The notes under the pieces were generated by a model. It ran no database searches. It was not told the DNA's origin and was given only the letters and a program-made list of their open reading frames with translations. From the NCBI GenBank assembly GCA_030839005.1, contig JAUZEM010000501.1, positions 1 through 15,159 on the forward strand: a DNA stretch of 15,159 nucleotides, read 5' to 3'. This document shows, piece by piece, positions 7,106 to 14,172 of this stretch; the stretch's first letter is position 1; every line of letters starts with the position of its first letter. Made by a program: the position numbers and the translations under genes. Source of the stretch: Actinomycetota bacterium. GTDB lineage: Bacteria; Actinomycetota; Acidimicrobiia; IMCC26256; PALSA-610.

Positions 7106-7611
7106 CGCCCGAGGAACGCCGCGCATTTGTTCGCGACCATCGCACTGCGATCTTTGGCTACAACCGAGTGGCCGACGGTCCCGCGATGTCGATCGTCTAC
7201 TACGTGCTCGACGCCGACGACACGATCCTGGTGTCGACGATGCGCGAACGGTCGAAATCGCGAGCGGTCGCCCGCAACGCGAACGTCTCGATGTGCGTGC
7301 TCGACGAGCAGTGGCCCCCTACCTATCTGCAGGTGTATTGCCACGCGGAGATCGACGACGACGAGGAACGTACGGTCGATGTGATGATGGCGATCGGCGG
7401 TGTGATGGCCGGCAAACCGCTCGACGCATCAGTGCGGCCGCTCGTCGCGCAAGGCGCCAAGAAGGAGGGTCGGGTCGTGCTGCGGCTGCGCCCGTACGCG
7501 ACGTTCGAGACCCCACCGCGTCACGTGCACGACGAATCGGATATCAACCCGTCGCTCACCCACTGGACCAGCACCTCGCTACCGTGGGACGCCGACACCG
7601 ACGCTGGATAG
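7102..7611 (+). CDS. PPOX-class split-barrel F420/FMN-dependent protein
   Basis: 169 residues resembling the pyridoxamine-5'-phosphate-oxidase-like split beta-barrel proteins that actinobacteria use with F420 or flavins. The N-terminus FVRDHRTAIFGYNRVADG (~9-26) and the strand pair SIVYYVLDADDTILVSTMRERSKSRAVARNANVSMCVLD (~30-68) follow the family pattern. The TMRERSKSRAV segment corresponds to the phosphate-contacting region. The ATG lies within the TetR stop (4-base overlap) and has GAGGAG six bases upstream of the start. The reaction is unknown: F420H2- or FMN-dependent reduction, or simply cofactor or haem binding, are all possible. Being inside a ring-cleavage operon suggests a reductive step on substrate or product. 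Confidence 0.82.
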   Translation: MTPEERRAFVRDHRTAIFGYNRVADGPAMSIVYYVLDADDTILVSTMRERSKSRAVARNANVSMCVLDEQWPPTYLQVYCHAEIDDDEERTVDVMMAIGGVMAGKPLDASVRPLVAQGAKKEGRVVLRLRPYATFETPPRHVHDESDINPSLTHWTSTSLPWDADTDAG

Positions 7612-7621
7612 GGACGGCCCC

Positions 7622-8479
7622 ATGTTCCGACTCGTCAACATCAACGGCCGGTCGGCGTTCGAATACGACGGCGCGTGGTACGACCTTGCGGAGCTCTCCG
7701 GTGACGTATCGCTCGCCGATCCACTCGAAGCGGTCGTCCGCCATCGCGACCTGCACGCGCTCTACGGCCGCGGCGCGTCGGCATTCGGCAGTGCCATCGT
7801 TGCCGATGCCGTGGTCGGCGCGCCGGTACCGCAGCCGCGCCAGGTGTTCGGCATCGGACTCAACTACCGGGACCACGCGGGTGAGTCCGGCGTGCCGCTG
7901 CCGCCCGCTCCGCTCACCTTCACGAAGTTCCCGTCGTGCATCGCGGGCCCCACCGCCGATGTTCCACTCTCGGGCGAGATGGTCGACTGGGAAGTCGAGA
8001 TCGTCGCCGTGATCGGCGACGAGACGTCGCACGTTGCAATCAGCGACGCGGGGGGTGTCGTCGCCGGGCTCACGCTCGGACAGGACATCTCCGACCGAGC
8101 GGTGCAGATGACCGGCGTCCCGCCGCAGTTCTGTCTCGGCAAGAGCTTCGCGAACTACGGGCCGATCGGCCCGGCACTCGTATCGGTCGACGCCTTCGCC
8201 GACCCGGACGATCTCGCGCTGTGGTGCGACGTCGCCGGCGAGCGCATGCAAGCGGCGCGCAGCAGTCAACTGATCTTTTCGATCCCGACGCTCGTCGCGT
8301 ACCTGTCGTCGATCTGCCGGCTGTACCCCGGCGATCTGATCTTCACCGGAACCCCGTCCGGCGTCGGCATGGCGCGGGGCCGCTACCTCGCGCCCGGCGA
8401 GACGATCATCTCCGGCGCCGACATCATCGGTGAACTGCACAACACATGCGTCGCCGGCACCGGGCCGCTCGCAGCATGA
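7622..8479 (+). CDS. Fumarylacetoacetate hydrolase (FAH) family protein
   Basis: 285 residues with the FAH C-terminal catalytic domain. Visible motifs are GLNYRDHA (79-86), metal ligands E124 and E126 in VDWEVEI, D155 in GLTLGQDISDR, K174 in CLGKSFANYGPIGP, and the late TGTPSGVG loop. The family uses Mg2+ or Mn2+ to cleave C-C bonds of beta-diketo acids, or to hydrate or decarboxylate dienoates, in the cytoplasm. In meta-cleavage pathways such enzymes act just after ring opening. It begins ten bases after the previous stop with only a weak Shine-Dalgarno (GGGACGG), and its stop overlaps the dioxygenase ATG. This arrangement supports processing of the dioxygenase product. Exact activity (hydratase, decarboxylase or hydrolase) is not determined. 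Confidence 0.92.
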   Translation: MFRLVNINGRSAFEYDGAWYDLAELSGDVSLADPLEAVVRHRDLHALYGRGASAFGSAIVADAVVGAPVPQPRQVFGIGLNYRDHAGESGVPLPPAPLTFTKFPSCIAGPTADVPLSGEMVDWEVEIVAVIGDETSHVAISDAGGVVAGLTLGQDISDRAVQMTGVPPQFCLGKSFANYGPIGPALVSVDAFADPDDLALWCDVAGERMQAARSSQLIFSIPTLVAYLSSICRLYPGDLIFTGTPSGVGMARGRYLAPGETIISGADIIGELHNTCVAGTGPLAA

Positions 8480-9408
8480 GCCTCCACCGACTCCTCGGAT
8501 TCCGCGCCGCAGTCGCCGACCCGACGGCCCTCGACGCCTACTACGCCGAGCTTCGGCTCAGCGGCAACGCGAGCTCCGGCTACACGGGCTCGGACGGCGG
8601 CGCCGCCGTCGTCATCGACGAAGCGCCCTTCCGGCGGCTCATCGCCGTCGACATCGGATGTCACGACGACCACGACGTCGCTGCAGTGCAGCAACGGCTC
8701 GAAGCGCGGGGCGCGTCTCCCACGCGCGGATCGGCGTCCGTCTCGGTACTCGACGACGCATCGCGCGTGCTGATCACCGTGCGGGTCGCCGAACCCGAAG
8801 CGGCTAGTGCGCCCGTCGATCTCGTCACCCCGAACACCCTGGGTGCGATCGTGCGCGTCGACGAACGCTCTCCCGCCGTGTTCGGCGCGCCGCGACCGCC
8901 GCGCCGGCTCGGCCACCTCGTCATCGGCACGCCCGACCTGCGCGCGACCCGTGACCTGCTCGTCGACGGCATCGGATGCAAGGTCAGTGACGAGGTCGAC
9001 GGGATCATCCACTTCCTGCGCTGCTCGACCGATCATCACAACATCGGGCTCGTGCATTCGCCCGTCCCGATCCTGCAGCACTACTCATGGGAGTGCGACG
9101 ACCTCGACCACGTCGGCCACACCGCAACTGCGCTCTACCGCAGTGATCCGAACCGTCACGCCTGGGGCGTCGGACGACACTTTGCCGGCTCCAACTTCTA
9201 CTGGTACCTGCGGGACCCCTCCGGCTCGTTCCTCGAGCTGTACTCGGACTTCGACCGCATCACGGACGATGCCGCATGGGAACGCAATCGCGCGCCACTG
9301 AGCTTGGAGCACGCCGCCAACGTTTGGGGACCCAACCTACCCCCGGAGTTCGTCGTGCCCGCCGACCTCGCCGAGCTCAGCGCAGGCTGGGCGACACTCG
9401 CCTCGTGA
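8476..9408 (+). CDS. Two-domain extradiol (catechol-type) dioxygenase, VOC superfamily
   Basis: 310 residues, the length of BphC-like type I extradiol dioxygenases, which insert O2 into a catecholic ring next to the diol using Fe(II). The full catalytic set is recognisable in the C-terminal domain: H147 (LGHLVIGTPD) and H202 (QHYSWECDDLDHVG) as metal ligands, E254 (FLELYSD) as third ligand, and the H187/H188 pair in DHHNIGLV matching the catalytic-base histidine. The N-terminal domain (1-130) is the non-metal half and is rather divergent. The start overlaps the FAH stop (ATGA). It is the last gene of the TetR-headed operon and is followed by a hairpin. The substrate (monocyclic catechol, biphenyl-like diol, steroid or other) cannot be read from the sequence. 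Confidence 0.9.
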   Translation: MSLHRLLGFRAAVADPTALDAYYAELRLSGNASSGYTGSDGGAAVVIDEAPFRRLIAVDIGCHDDHDVAAVQQRLEARGASPTRGSASVSVLDDASRVLITVRVAEPEAASAPVDLVTPNTLGAIVRVDERSPAVFGAPRPPRRLGHLVIGTPDLRATRDLLVDGIGCKVSDEVDGIIHFLRCSTDHHNIGLVHSPVPILQHYSWECDDLDHVGHTATALYRSDPNRHAWGVGRHFAGSNFYWYLRDPSGSFLELYSDFDRITDDAAWERNRAPLSLEHAANVWGPNLPPEFVVPADLAELSAGWATLAS

Positions 9409-9411
9409 ACC

Positions 9412-9433
9412 GTTGACCGACGAAGCGGTCGAC
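9412..9433 (+). terminator. Hairpin after the catabolic operon, possible terminator
   Basis: GTTGACCG and CGGTCGAC pair over eight positions (one T-G wobble) around the six-base loop ACGAAG, starting four bases after the dioxygenase stop. There is no T-run after it, so it may be a U-less terminator or an mRNA-stabilising stem. Confidence 0.4.
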
Positions 9434-9445
9434 CTGCTCGTCGCG

Positions 9446-10270
9446 GTGGTCAATCAGACTCACGTGTAGCACGATGATGGACATGCCCGAAGGCGACACC
9501 ATCTTCCGCGCGGCAACGCGACTGCGCCACGCGCTCGTCGGCAAGCGAGTCGTCGAGCTCGAGGTGCGACGCGATCCCCTCGGTCGACGCGGACCGGAAC
9601 CTGGTACGGCGATCACGGCGGTCGACGCGGCGGGCAAGCACCTCCTCGTGCGCTTCGCCGACGGTCATGTGCTGCACACGCACATGCAGATGACCGGAGC
9701 CTGGCATGTCTACCGGCCCGCCGAGCGTTGGCGCCGGCCCGGTTACAGCGCACGGGTCATCGTGCGAGTCGACGACGGCACGACCGCGGTCTGTTTCGCG
9801 GCACCGATCATCGAGCTGCGCCGCGAACATGACGGGCGCGACCGTCCCACACGCGCGTCACGGATGCTCGAGCGTCTCGGCCCCGACCTCTGCGAATCCG
9901 GAGTCGACCTCGACGCGGTGGTGGCTCGACTCGCGTCGCTCGACCCGGACACCGAGCTTGCCGCCGCCCTCCTCGACCAACGGGTCGCGGCCGGGATCGG
10001 CAACGTTTTCAAGTCGGAAGTCTGCTGGGCGGAGCGCATCTTTCCGTTCACGGCGATCGCCGCGCTCGACGATCCGACGCGGCGGCGCATCTACGAGACC
10101 GCGCACCTCCAACTCACGAGCAACCTGACGACGGGGCCGCGCACTACCTACGGACGCGGCCTCGCCGTCTACCGGAGAGCCGGCCGGCGTTGCCCGCGCT
10201 GCGGCGAGAAAATAATCAGCCGGCGCGACCGAGCATCACGCTCCACCTACTGGTGCCCCCGTTGCCAACC
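9446..10270 (+). repeat. Direct repeat copy B (duplicated Nei gene plus ~37 bp upstream)
   Basis: Counterpart of 1120-1944 at a constant offset of 8326 bases, same strand. The shared upstream block contains ATCAG and TGTAGCACGATG. Beyond both edges the flanks are unrelated: TrmL, the LLM gene and the catabolic operon lie between, RibD-C and OsmC lie outside. Confidence 0.85.
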
Positions 10271-10307
10271 GGAGTTCCCGAAGCCGCCGCTTGATTCCAA
10301 AAGGTAG
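9483..10307 (+). CDS. Nei2-type DNA glycosylase/AP lyase (Fpg/Nei family), copy B
   Basis: 274 residues, about 88% identical to copy A over ~263 aligned positions (around 32 substitutions counted by eye, no gaps). All catalytic features are intact. These are Pro2-Glu3 after ATG 9483, lysine in AAGKHLLV, GIGNVFKSE, and the C-x2-C-x17-C-x2-C zinc finger. In-frame ATGs at 9474 and 9477 would displace the nucleophilic proline and are unlikely starts. Substitutions are mostly conservative (V/I, D/E, S/A), so both copies look functional. Beyond the zinc finger the tail differs completely (EFPKPPLDSKR here). The start lies 74 bases after the dioxygenase stop, with no Shine-Dalgarno. The stop is two bases before the RibD-C-like gene, whose ribosome site sits inside this gene's end. 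Confidence 0.92.
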   Translation: MPEGDTIFRAATRLRHALVGKRVVELEVRRDPLGRRGPEPGTAITAVDAAGKHLLVRFADGHVLHTHMQMTGAWHVYRPAERWRRPGYSARVIVRVDDGTTAVCFAAPIIELRREHDGRDRPTRASRMLERLGPDLCESGVDLDAVVARLASLDPDTELAAALLDQRVAAGIGNVFKSEVCWAERIFPFTAIAALDDPTRRRIYETAHLQLTSNLTTGPRTTYGRGLAVYRRAGRRCPRCGEKIISRRDRASRSTYWCPRCQPEFPKPPLDSKR

Positions 10308-10309
10308 CG

Positions 10310-11050
10310 ATGCGGATGCTCTTTCCCGACTGGGCCGAGGCGGTCGACCCCGCACAGGTATACGCGGATCTCCCGCGCGCGAACGGTCGTCCGTCCGTCC
10401 GGCTCAACATGATCGTGAGCGTCGACGGTGGAACCTCGTGGAACGGCGTCTCGGGCGCGCTGGGCGGACCCGCGGACAAAGCGCTGTTCCAAGTCCTGCG
10501 CTCGATCACCGATGTCGTTCTCGTCGCGTCGGGGACGATGAAGGCGGAGCAGTACGGCCCCGCGGTGCTCCCGCAGGCCACACAGGACGCGCGTCGGCAA
10601 CGAGGGCAGACGGCCGTACCGCCGATCGCGGTCGTGTCGCGCACGTGTCGATTCGATTGGAAGGCGCCCTTCTTCACGGCGGCGACCGGGCGGCCGATCG
10701 TGATCACGGTTTCCGACGCCGACGCGGCCGATCGCGCCCGAGCCGCGGAGGTCGCCGAGGTCATCGTTGCCGGTGCGCACGACGTCGACCTGGCACGCGC
10801 GATGCACGAGCTCGGCGCGCGCGGCGCGCGCACCGTCCTCGCCGAAGGCGGTCCGACGCTGAACGGCGACCTCGCGCGTGCGCGCTTGCTCGACGAATTG
10901 TGCGTGACGCTCTCGCCGCTGCTGGCGAGCGGTGACGCGAAGCGGATCATCGCCGGCTCGACCCTCGACGAGCTCGAACGGCTTCGCCTGCGATCAGTCT
11001 GCGGCGAAGACGATTATCTCTTCTTGCGCTACCGGCCCGCGAAGATCTGA
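10310..11050 (+). CDS. RibD C-terminal/dihydrofolate-reductase-like family protein
   Basis: 246 residues of the RibD-C fold (PF01872 type), NADPH-dependent reductases whose best-known members reduce the ribosylamino-pyrimidine in riboflavin synthesis. The N-terminal RLNMIVSVDGGTSWNGVSGALGGPADKALFQVLRS (~31-65) and the late VLAEGGPTLNGDL segment are the signature. No deaminase domain is attached and no other rib gene is nearby, so a role as a general pyrimidine/folate-type reductase is as likely as one in riboflavin synthesis. A Shine-Dalgarno (AAAAGG, 10299-10304) overlaps the end of the Nei gene. The ATG at 10310 is only two bases past that stop, so translation is probably coupled. It converges with DUF427, leaving three bases between stops. 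Confidence 0.87.
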   Translation: MRMLFPDWAEAVDPAQVYADLPRANGRPSVRLNMIVSVDGGTSWNGVSGALGGPADKALFQVLRSITDVVLVASGTMKAEQYGPAVLPQATQDARRQRGQTAVPPIAVVSRTCRFDWKAPFFTAATGRPIVITVSDADAADRARAAEVAEVIVAGAHDVDLARAMHELGARGARTVLAEGGPTLNGDLARARLLDELCVTLSPLLASGDAKRIIAGSTLDELERLRLRSVCGEDDYLFLRYRPAKI

Positions 11051-11053
11051 CAA

Positions 11054-11404
11054 TCAGCGATCGACGGTGAGATCGACCCGATCGTTGTAGAAGCACAACA
11101 GCCCGGCCACCCCAACGGCTGCGGGGATCGGGTTCTCGTAGCTCCAAACGATGCCGTCGTGGACCGCATCGCCGAGTTCGAGCGTCCAGTACGAGGCCTG
11201 ACCCTTGAACGGGCACTCCGTCTTGAAGTTCGTGGGCCGTAGAAGGTCCATGCGAACGTCTTCTCGCGGCAGGTAATAGCGGGTGGGCATCCCGGTCTCC
11301 TCGAGTAACACGGGGTGATCCGTCTCGGCCACTCTCTCGCCGTCGACCCTGACCTCGACATGGAGATCCGCGGGTGTGATCGTCACCGTGTGACCAGGAT
11401 TCAT
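11054..11404 (-). CDS. DUF427 domain protein
   Basis: 116 residues matching the small DUF427 family: ETGMPTRYYLPREDVRMDLL (~36-55), then CPFKGQASYW (~64-73), and a conserved C-terminus with LCFYNDRVDLTVDR. These are single-domain beta proteins found widely in actinobacteria and proteobacteria; no biochemical role is firmly known. ATG 11404 is chosen because the family begins close to it; the open frame upstream to 11629 is low-complexity Arg/Pro sequence that runs into the methyltransferase gene. No Shine-Dalgarno is evident. It lies 77 bases downstream of the methyltransferase on the same strand and may be co-transcribed. Confidence 0.85.
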   Translation of the reverse strand: MNPGHTVTITPADLHVEVRVDGERVAETDHPVLLEETGMPTRYYLPREDVRMDLLRPTNFKTECPFKGQASYWTLELGDAVHDGIVWSYENPIPAAVGVAGLLCFYNDRVDLTVDR

Positions 11405-11481
11405 GGTGCTGTGAACCCCAACCCGAGCGGTGGCATTCCGCGTCGCCGAATCTCGCGTGCGGGGTGACCCGCGGCGGGGCT

Positions 11482-12357
11482 TCAGTCGTCGCGGCGGGAT
11501 CGCCAGGCGTCCGCGCGAAACGCCACGTCGACAGTCACCTCGCCCGCGACCCCGAGTAACTCCCGGAGGAGTCGACGGGCCGCGGCAACCACACGATTGC
11601 GCGTCTCTTCGGGCATCGTGATGATCCAACTGAAGGTGCCCAGCAAGCCGATCAGCTCATCGGCGTCGAGTGCGACATCCCAGGTGAAGACCTCGTGCTC
11701 CGGCTGGGCGAAGGGGACTCCGCGAGGGATCTCGAGGCTCGACGTCGTCCGATGCGCGTCGCCGATGATCAGACTCGCCAACTCAGCGCTGTCCGGGTCG
11801 GCCCCCTCCTCGCGTCCATCGGCGGCCCCGGCATGGGCCTGTGACTGTTCGGCGAGCAGGGCTTCGGCCTGGACGAGGAACGCGCCGTCAGGGTCGGGAC
11901 CAGACCACACGGCGCCGAGGATCCCGCCGGGCACGAGGACGCGCCCCACCTCGTTCAGCGTCGGGATCGGATCCATCCAATGCCATGACGACGACGCCAC
12001 CACCGCGTCGGCGTAGCGGTCAGGGATGGGCATCGACTCGCCTCGGCCCATCACGGCCCGCACGCTCGGGACCTCCTCGGTGAGCACCGACCGCATCCGA
12101 TCGTCGGGTTCGACCGCGACGACTTCGTCGGCGCGGTCGACCAGGAGCCTCGTCAACGCGCCGGTACCGGCTCCGAGGTCGACGACCCTGCCCACGTGCG
12201 TCGGAAGGATCCAGTCGACTGCCGCAACGGGCGGTCCCGGTCGGTAGCGCTCATAGTGCGGGGCGACCCCGCCAAAGCTTCCCGAGCGCGTCGACTTCTC
12301 CTGCGACGAGAGATGCGACAACGGTACGTCGAGGTCGGTCGGATCCGGTTCGGACAC
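11482..12357 (-). CDS. Class I SAM-dependent methyltransferase
   Basis: 291 residues. The Rossmann-fold SAM site is clear: motif I VVDLGAGTGALT (58-69), acidic residue E83 in VVAVEPDDRM, GESMPIPD (~106-113) and post-motif LVPGGILGAVW (~141-151). The SSWHWMDP segment (~122-130) resembles small-molecule methyltransferases of the UbiE/methyltransf_11 group. The C-terminal half is less conserved and contains an Ala/Glu-rich linker (AHAGAADGREEGADPD) that is probably flexible. The substrate is unknown. The GTG start at 12357 lacks a Shine-Dalgarno but has a TAGGGT -10 six bases upstream, supporting leaderless expression. It lies between DUF427 and the second amidohydrolase on the same strand. Confidence 0.88.
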   Translation of the reverse strand: MSEPDPTDLDVPLSHLSSQEKSTRSGSFGGVAPHYERYRPGPPVAAVDWILPTHVGRVVDLGAGTGALTRLLVDRADEVVAVEPDDRMRSVLTEEVPSVRAVMGRGESMPIPDRYADAVVASSSWHWMDPIPTLNEVGRVLVPGGILGAVWSGPDPDGAFLVQAEALLAEQSQAHAGAADGREEGADPDSAELASLIIGDAHRTTSSLEIPRGVPFAQPEHEVFTWDVALDADELIGLLGTFSWIITMPEETRNRVVAAARRLLRELLGVAGEVTVDVAFRADAWRSRRDD

Positions 12358-12363
12358 GATCCA

Positions 12364-12369
12364 ACCCTA
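12364..12369 (-). promoter_or_regulatory. Candidate leaderless -10 of the methyltransferase gene
   Basis: On the minus strand TAGGGT is followed by six bases and the GTG start at 12357, the spacing expected for leaderless actinobacterial transcripts. A possible -35 (GTGAAG, 12387-12392) sits 17 bases upstream and matches only the central TGA of the consensus, so the -35 is weak. Confidence 0.5.
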
Positions 12370-12443
12370 ACGAAGTCGACCTGAACCTTCACCGTTTGCA
12401 CCATCATCACCCCCGAGCGCAGCACGCCACGGGCCCGCGCCGC

Positions 12444-13877
12444 TCATGTGCGCCGCTCGGCGTCGACGGCATCTTCGATAGTCGTGCCGGCGAAGAAGTT
12501 CGGGTTCGTGCCGGACCAGAGCGCGACCGGGTTCCCGAAGGTGAACGCGCGGAAGTCGGAAAGATCGAGATGATCGTTCTCGACGAGCTCCCAGGCTTCG
12601 CATACGACACGCGCGAAATCGGGGACGTCCCAGTGGCCGATGTCGCTCGCGAACAGCGCGGGGAGCTGTGCTCCAGACGGGTTCCGGGCGCGGTCGAATG
12701 CCACGGACGCCATCGGATCGTCGGCTTCGCACCCGAAGTAGTACCGGTCGGTGAAGACCTCGACGATGTCGTCCGGCCCGCCGATCTGCGACTCCGCGAA
12801 CTCGTCGACGACGTCGTCGCCCACGATCGGTTCCGAAAGCATGTTGAGGCCGTCGGCAAGCCGGTCGACACGCTCGCGCAGGCGACCTTCTGCGTGCTGC
12901 GCGAAGAGGGCATCCAGTTGTCCCCGGTCGAGGGCGGCCGGGTCGTACTGCCCGATCGCATCTCGGTTGCGTTTCTCCCAGTGGCCGAGGAGGTCGCCGA
13001 GAAGACTGCATGCCCAGGCGGCGCCGCCTTCGAGGAAGGCGAATCGCAGTTGGGGGAAGCGCATGGGAACTCCGCCGAAGAACAGTGATCGCGCCGTGAG
13101 CTCGCCCGCGGCGGCGAAGTTTCCGATGTGATTGAACACGTAGTTGGTCGGTGAGGTTCGCGCGCCCCAACCGGCGCCCGTCGAGTGAAACGTCGGCGAG
13201 ACGCCGAGCTCGACGCATTTCTCCCATAACGGCGTGTAGTCGTGAATCGAACCGTGACCGAGGCCGTCGATCCATCGTGCGCCCGGTGTGTCGGTTCCAG
13301 GGAAGGGCCGAGGGATCGCGCCACCCATCATGACCGCGCGCAGACCGAGCTCCCCGACCGCGTACTCGAGCTCGGCGATGCCCTCCTCCGGCGTGAACGT
13401 CGGGATGCACGCGACCGGCAGGATCCGGTCGCGATAGGAGGCGTATACCTCGGCAACGTAGACGTTGAAGGCACGCGACAGCGCGGGCCGGAGCTCGTTG
13501 TCGGTGAGATGGATCGCGGTGAGCCCGTACGTCGGGTAGGCAATCGCGACATCGATGCCGATCTGATCGAGGCGCTGGTACAACAGCCCGGGCAGCATCG
13601 CGGTCGCCCGATCGAGCGTGTTGCGCGTCGGGATCCCCCACCACGGCATCCGCATGAGCGCCATCTCGCGGCGTTGCGCGGGCGAGAGCATTTGCGTCAG
13701 CCGTCCGCTATTGACCACGAGATCGAATTGCTCGGCGACTGCTGAATCCCCGACCTCGACGAGAATGTCGCGCACGAGCGGGAGGTACTCGATGATGTGC
13801 CCGTCGGCGTCGATGATCGGGTGGTCGATCTGAGTGCGGATCTCGGTGACCTCGGCGCTCCGTTCGTACGCGGTCAT
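12444..13877 (-). CDS. Amidohydrolase family protein (PF04909 type), second and larger copy
   Basis: 477 residues from ATG 13877; a GTG at 13895 would add six residues and cannot be excluded. The metal motif is again D23-A-D25-G-H27 (IIDADGHIIEY). Other likely site elements are FHST in ELGVSPTFHST, NHIG, FLEGGAAW, and a late ASDIGHWD, the equivalent of the SDFPH segment in the first amidohydrolase. It is about 100 residues longer than that enzyme, with an extra stretch before the SDIGHWD motif that includes DRYYFGCEADDPM. Relatives occur in actinobacterial catabolic clusters as hydrolases or decarboxylases; the substrate is unknown. There is no signal peptide. It is the first minus-strand gene after the 295-base non-coding stretch upstream, and the methyltransferase follows 86 bases downstream of its stop with its own promoter. 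Confidence 0.85.
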   Translation of the reverse strand: MTAYERSAEVTEIRTQIDHPIIDADGHIIEYLPLVRDILVEVGDSAVAEQFDLVVNSGRLTQMLSPAQRREMALMRMPWWGIPTRNTLDRATAMLPGLLYQRLDQIGIDVAIAYPTYGLTAIHLTDNELRPALSRAFNVYVAEVYASYRDRILPVACIPTFTPEEGIAELEYAVGELGLRAVMMGGAIPRPFPGTDTPGARWIDGLGHGSIHDYTPLWEKCVELGVSPTFHSTGAGWGARTSPTNYVFNHIGNFAAAGELTARSLFFGGVPMRFPQLRFAFLEGGAAWACSLLGDLLGHWEKRNRDAIGQYDPAALDRGQLDALFAQHAEGRLRERVDRLADGLNMLSEPIVGDDVVDEFAESQIGGPDDIVEVFTDRYYFGCEADDPMASVAFDRARNPSGAQLPALFASDIGHWDVPDFARVVCEAWELVENDHLDLSDFRAFTFGNPVALWSGTNPNFFAGTTIEDAVDAERRT

Positions 13878-14036
13878 TGCGACATCATGGCGCACGCGAA
13901 CCCGTCAGGTGAGGCCTCGGGTGGTGACGACCGGCTTGCCGGGACGCAGGTGGCGGCCGCCTATGGCCTCGATCTCGACGATCGCGCCGCGCCCAACAAA
14001 CAGTTCGGGGCGAAAAGGGTCCTGGGCGCCGGTTTT

Positions 14037-14055
14037 CCGCCAAACAGTTTGGTGG
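14037..14055. promoter_or_regulatory. 19-base palindrome, candidate operator
   Basis: CCGCCAAACAGTTTGGTGG is an odd palindrome centred on A14046: nine-base arms, one G-T wobble, with a perfect CCAAAC-A-GTTTGG core. It lies about 160 bases upstream of the second amidohydrolase start. It could be a regulator site for that gene or a small hairpin; no regulator gene is adjacent. Confidence 0.4.
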
Positions 14056-14095
14056 GGAATCGGGATTGGCCTCCAGATGCGCTGACGATCCGCGA

Positions 14096-14119
14096 GCCGC
14101 CGGTTCCGACACCGGCGGC
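14096..14119 (-). terminator. Perfect GC-rich hairpin, likely terminator of the membrane-anchored protein gene
   Basis: GCCGCCGGT and ACCGGCGGC are perfect nine-base arms around a six-base loop. The hairpin begins 53 bases past the stop of the minus-strand gene ending at 14173. No T-run follows on that strand, so it would be a U-less terminator of the kind seen in GC-rich actinobacteria. Confidence 0.5.
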
Positions 14120-14172
14120 CGGTTGCCGGTCATTTGGCTCGGTGTGAAAACGTCAGTTCGGTTCCTGCATCC

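Larger units (their letters stand above)
13878..14172. other. Non-coding stretch, 295 bp, with palindromes
   Basis: No convincing gene is present; short open frames on both strands lack ribosome sites, family motifs or sensible composition. It contains a nine-base direct repeat CAAACAGTT (13997-14005 and 14041-14049, 44 bases apart), the second inside a palindrome, and a strong hairpin at 14096-14119. It should hold the promoter of the second amidohydrolase; no clear -10/-35 pair was recognised. Confidence 0.6.

Noticed and set aside
7139..7151. Palindrome ATCGCA-C-TGCGAT inside the PPOX-class gene as a third TetR operator
   Set aside because: The core resembles the operators but the spacing differs (ATCG and CGAT are five bases apart instead of two), and it lies within coding sequence 670 bases past the promoter. 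Probably chance in GC-rich DNA.
1120..10270. Composite mobile element bounded by the two Nei genes
   Set aside because: No transposase or integrase, no terminal inverted repeats and no target duplications; the repeats are ordinary repair genes, so simple duplication explains them better.
11405..11629. N-terminal extension of DUF427
   Set aside because: The extra 75 codons are Arg/Pro-rich, overlap the methyltransferase C-terminus in another frame, and are not part of the family.
12396..13088. Plus-strand open frame (230 codons) opposite the second amidohydrolase
   Set aside because: Antisense to a protein with clear metal-site motifs; no Shine-Dalgarno or recognisable domain.
13834..14133. 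Short open frames on both strands inside the non-coding stretch
   Set aside because: Under 90 codons, skewed composition, no ribosome site and no motif; one of them overlaps the second amidohydrolase start.
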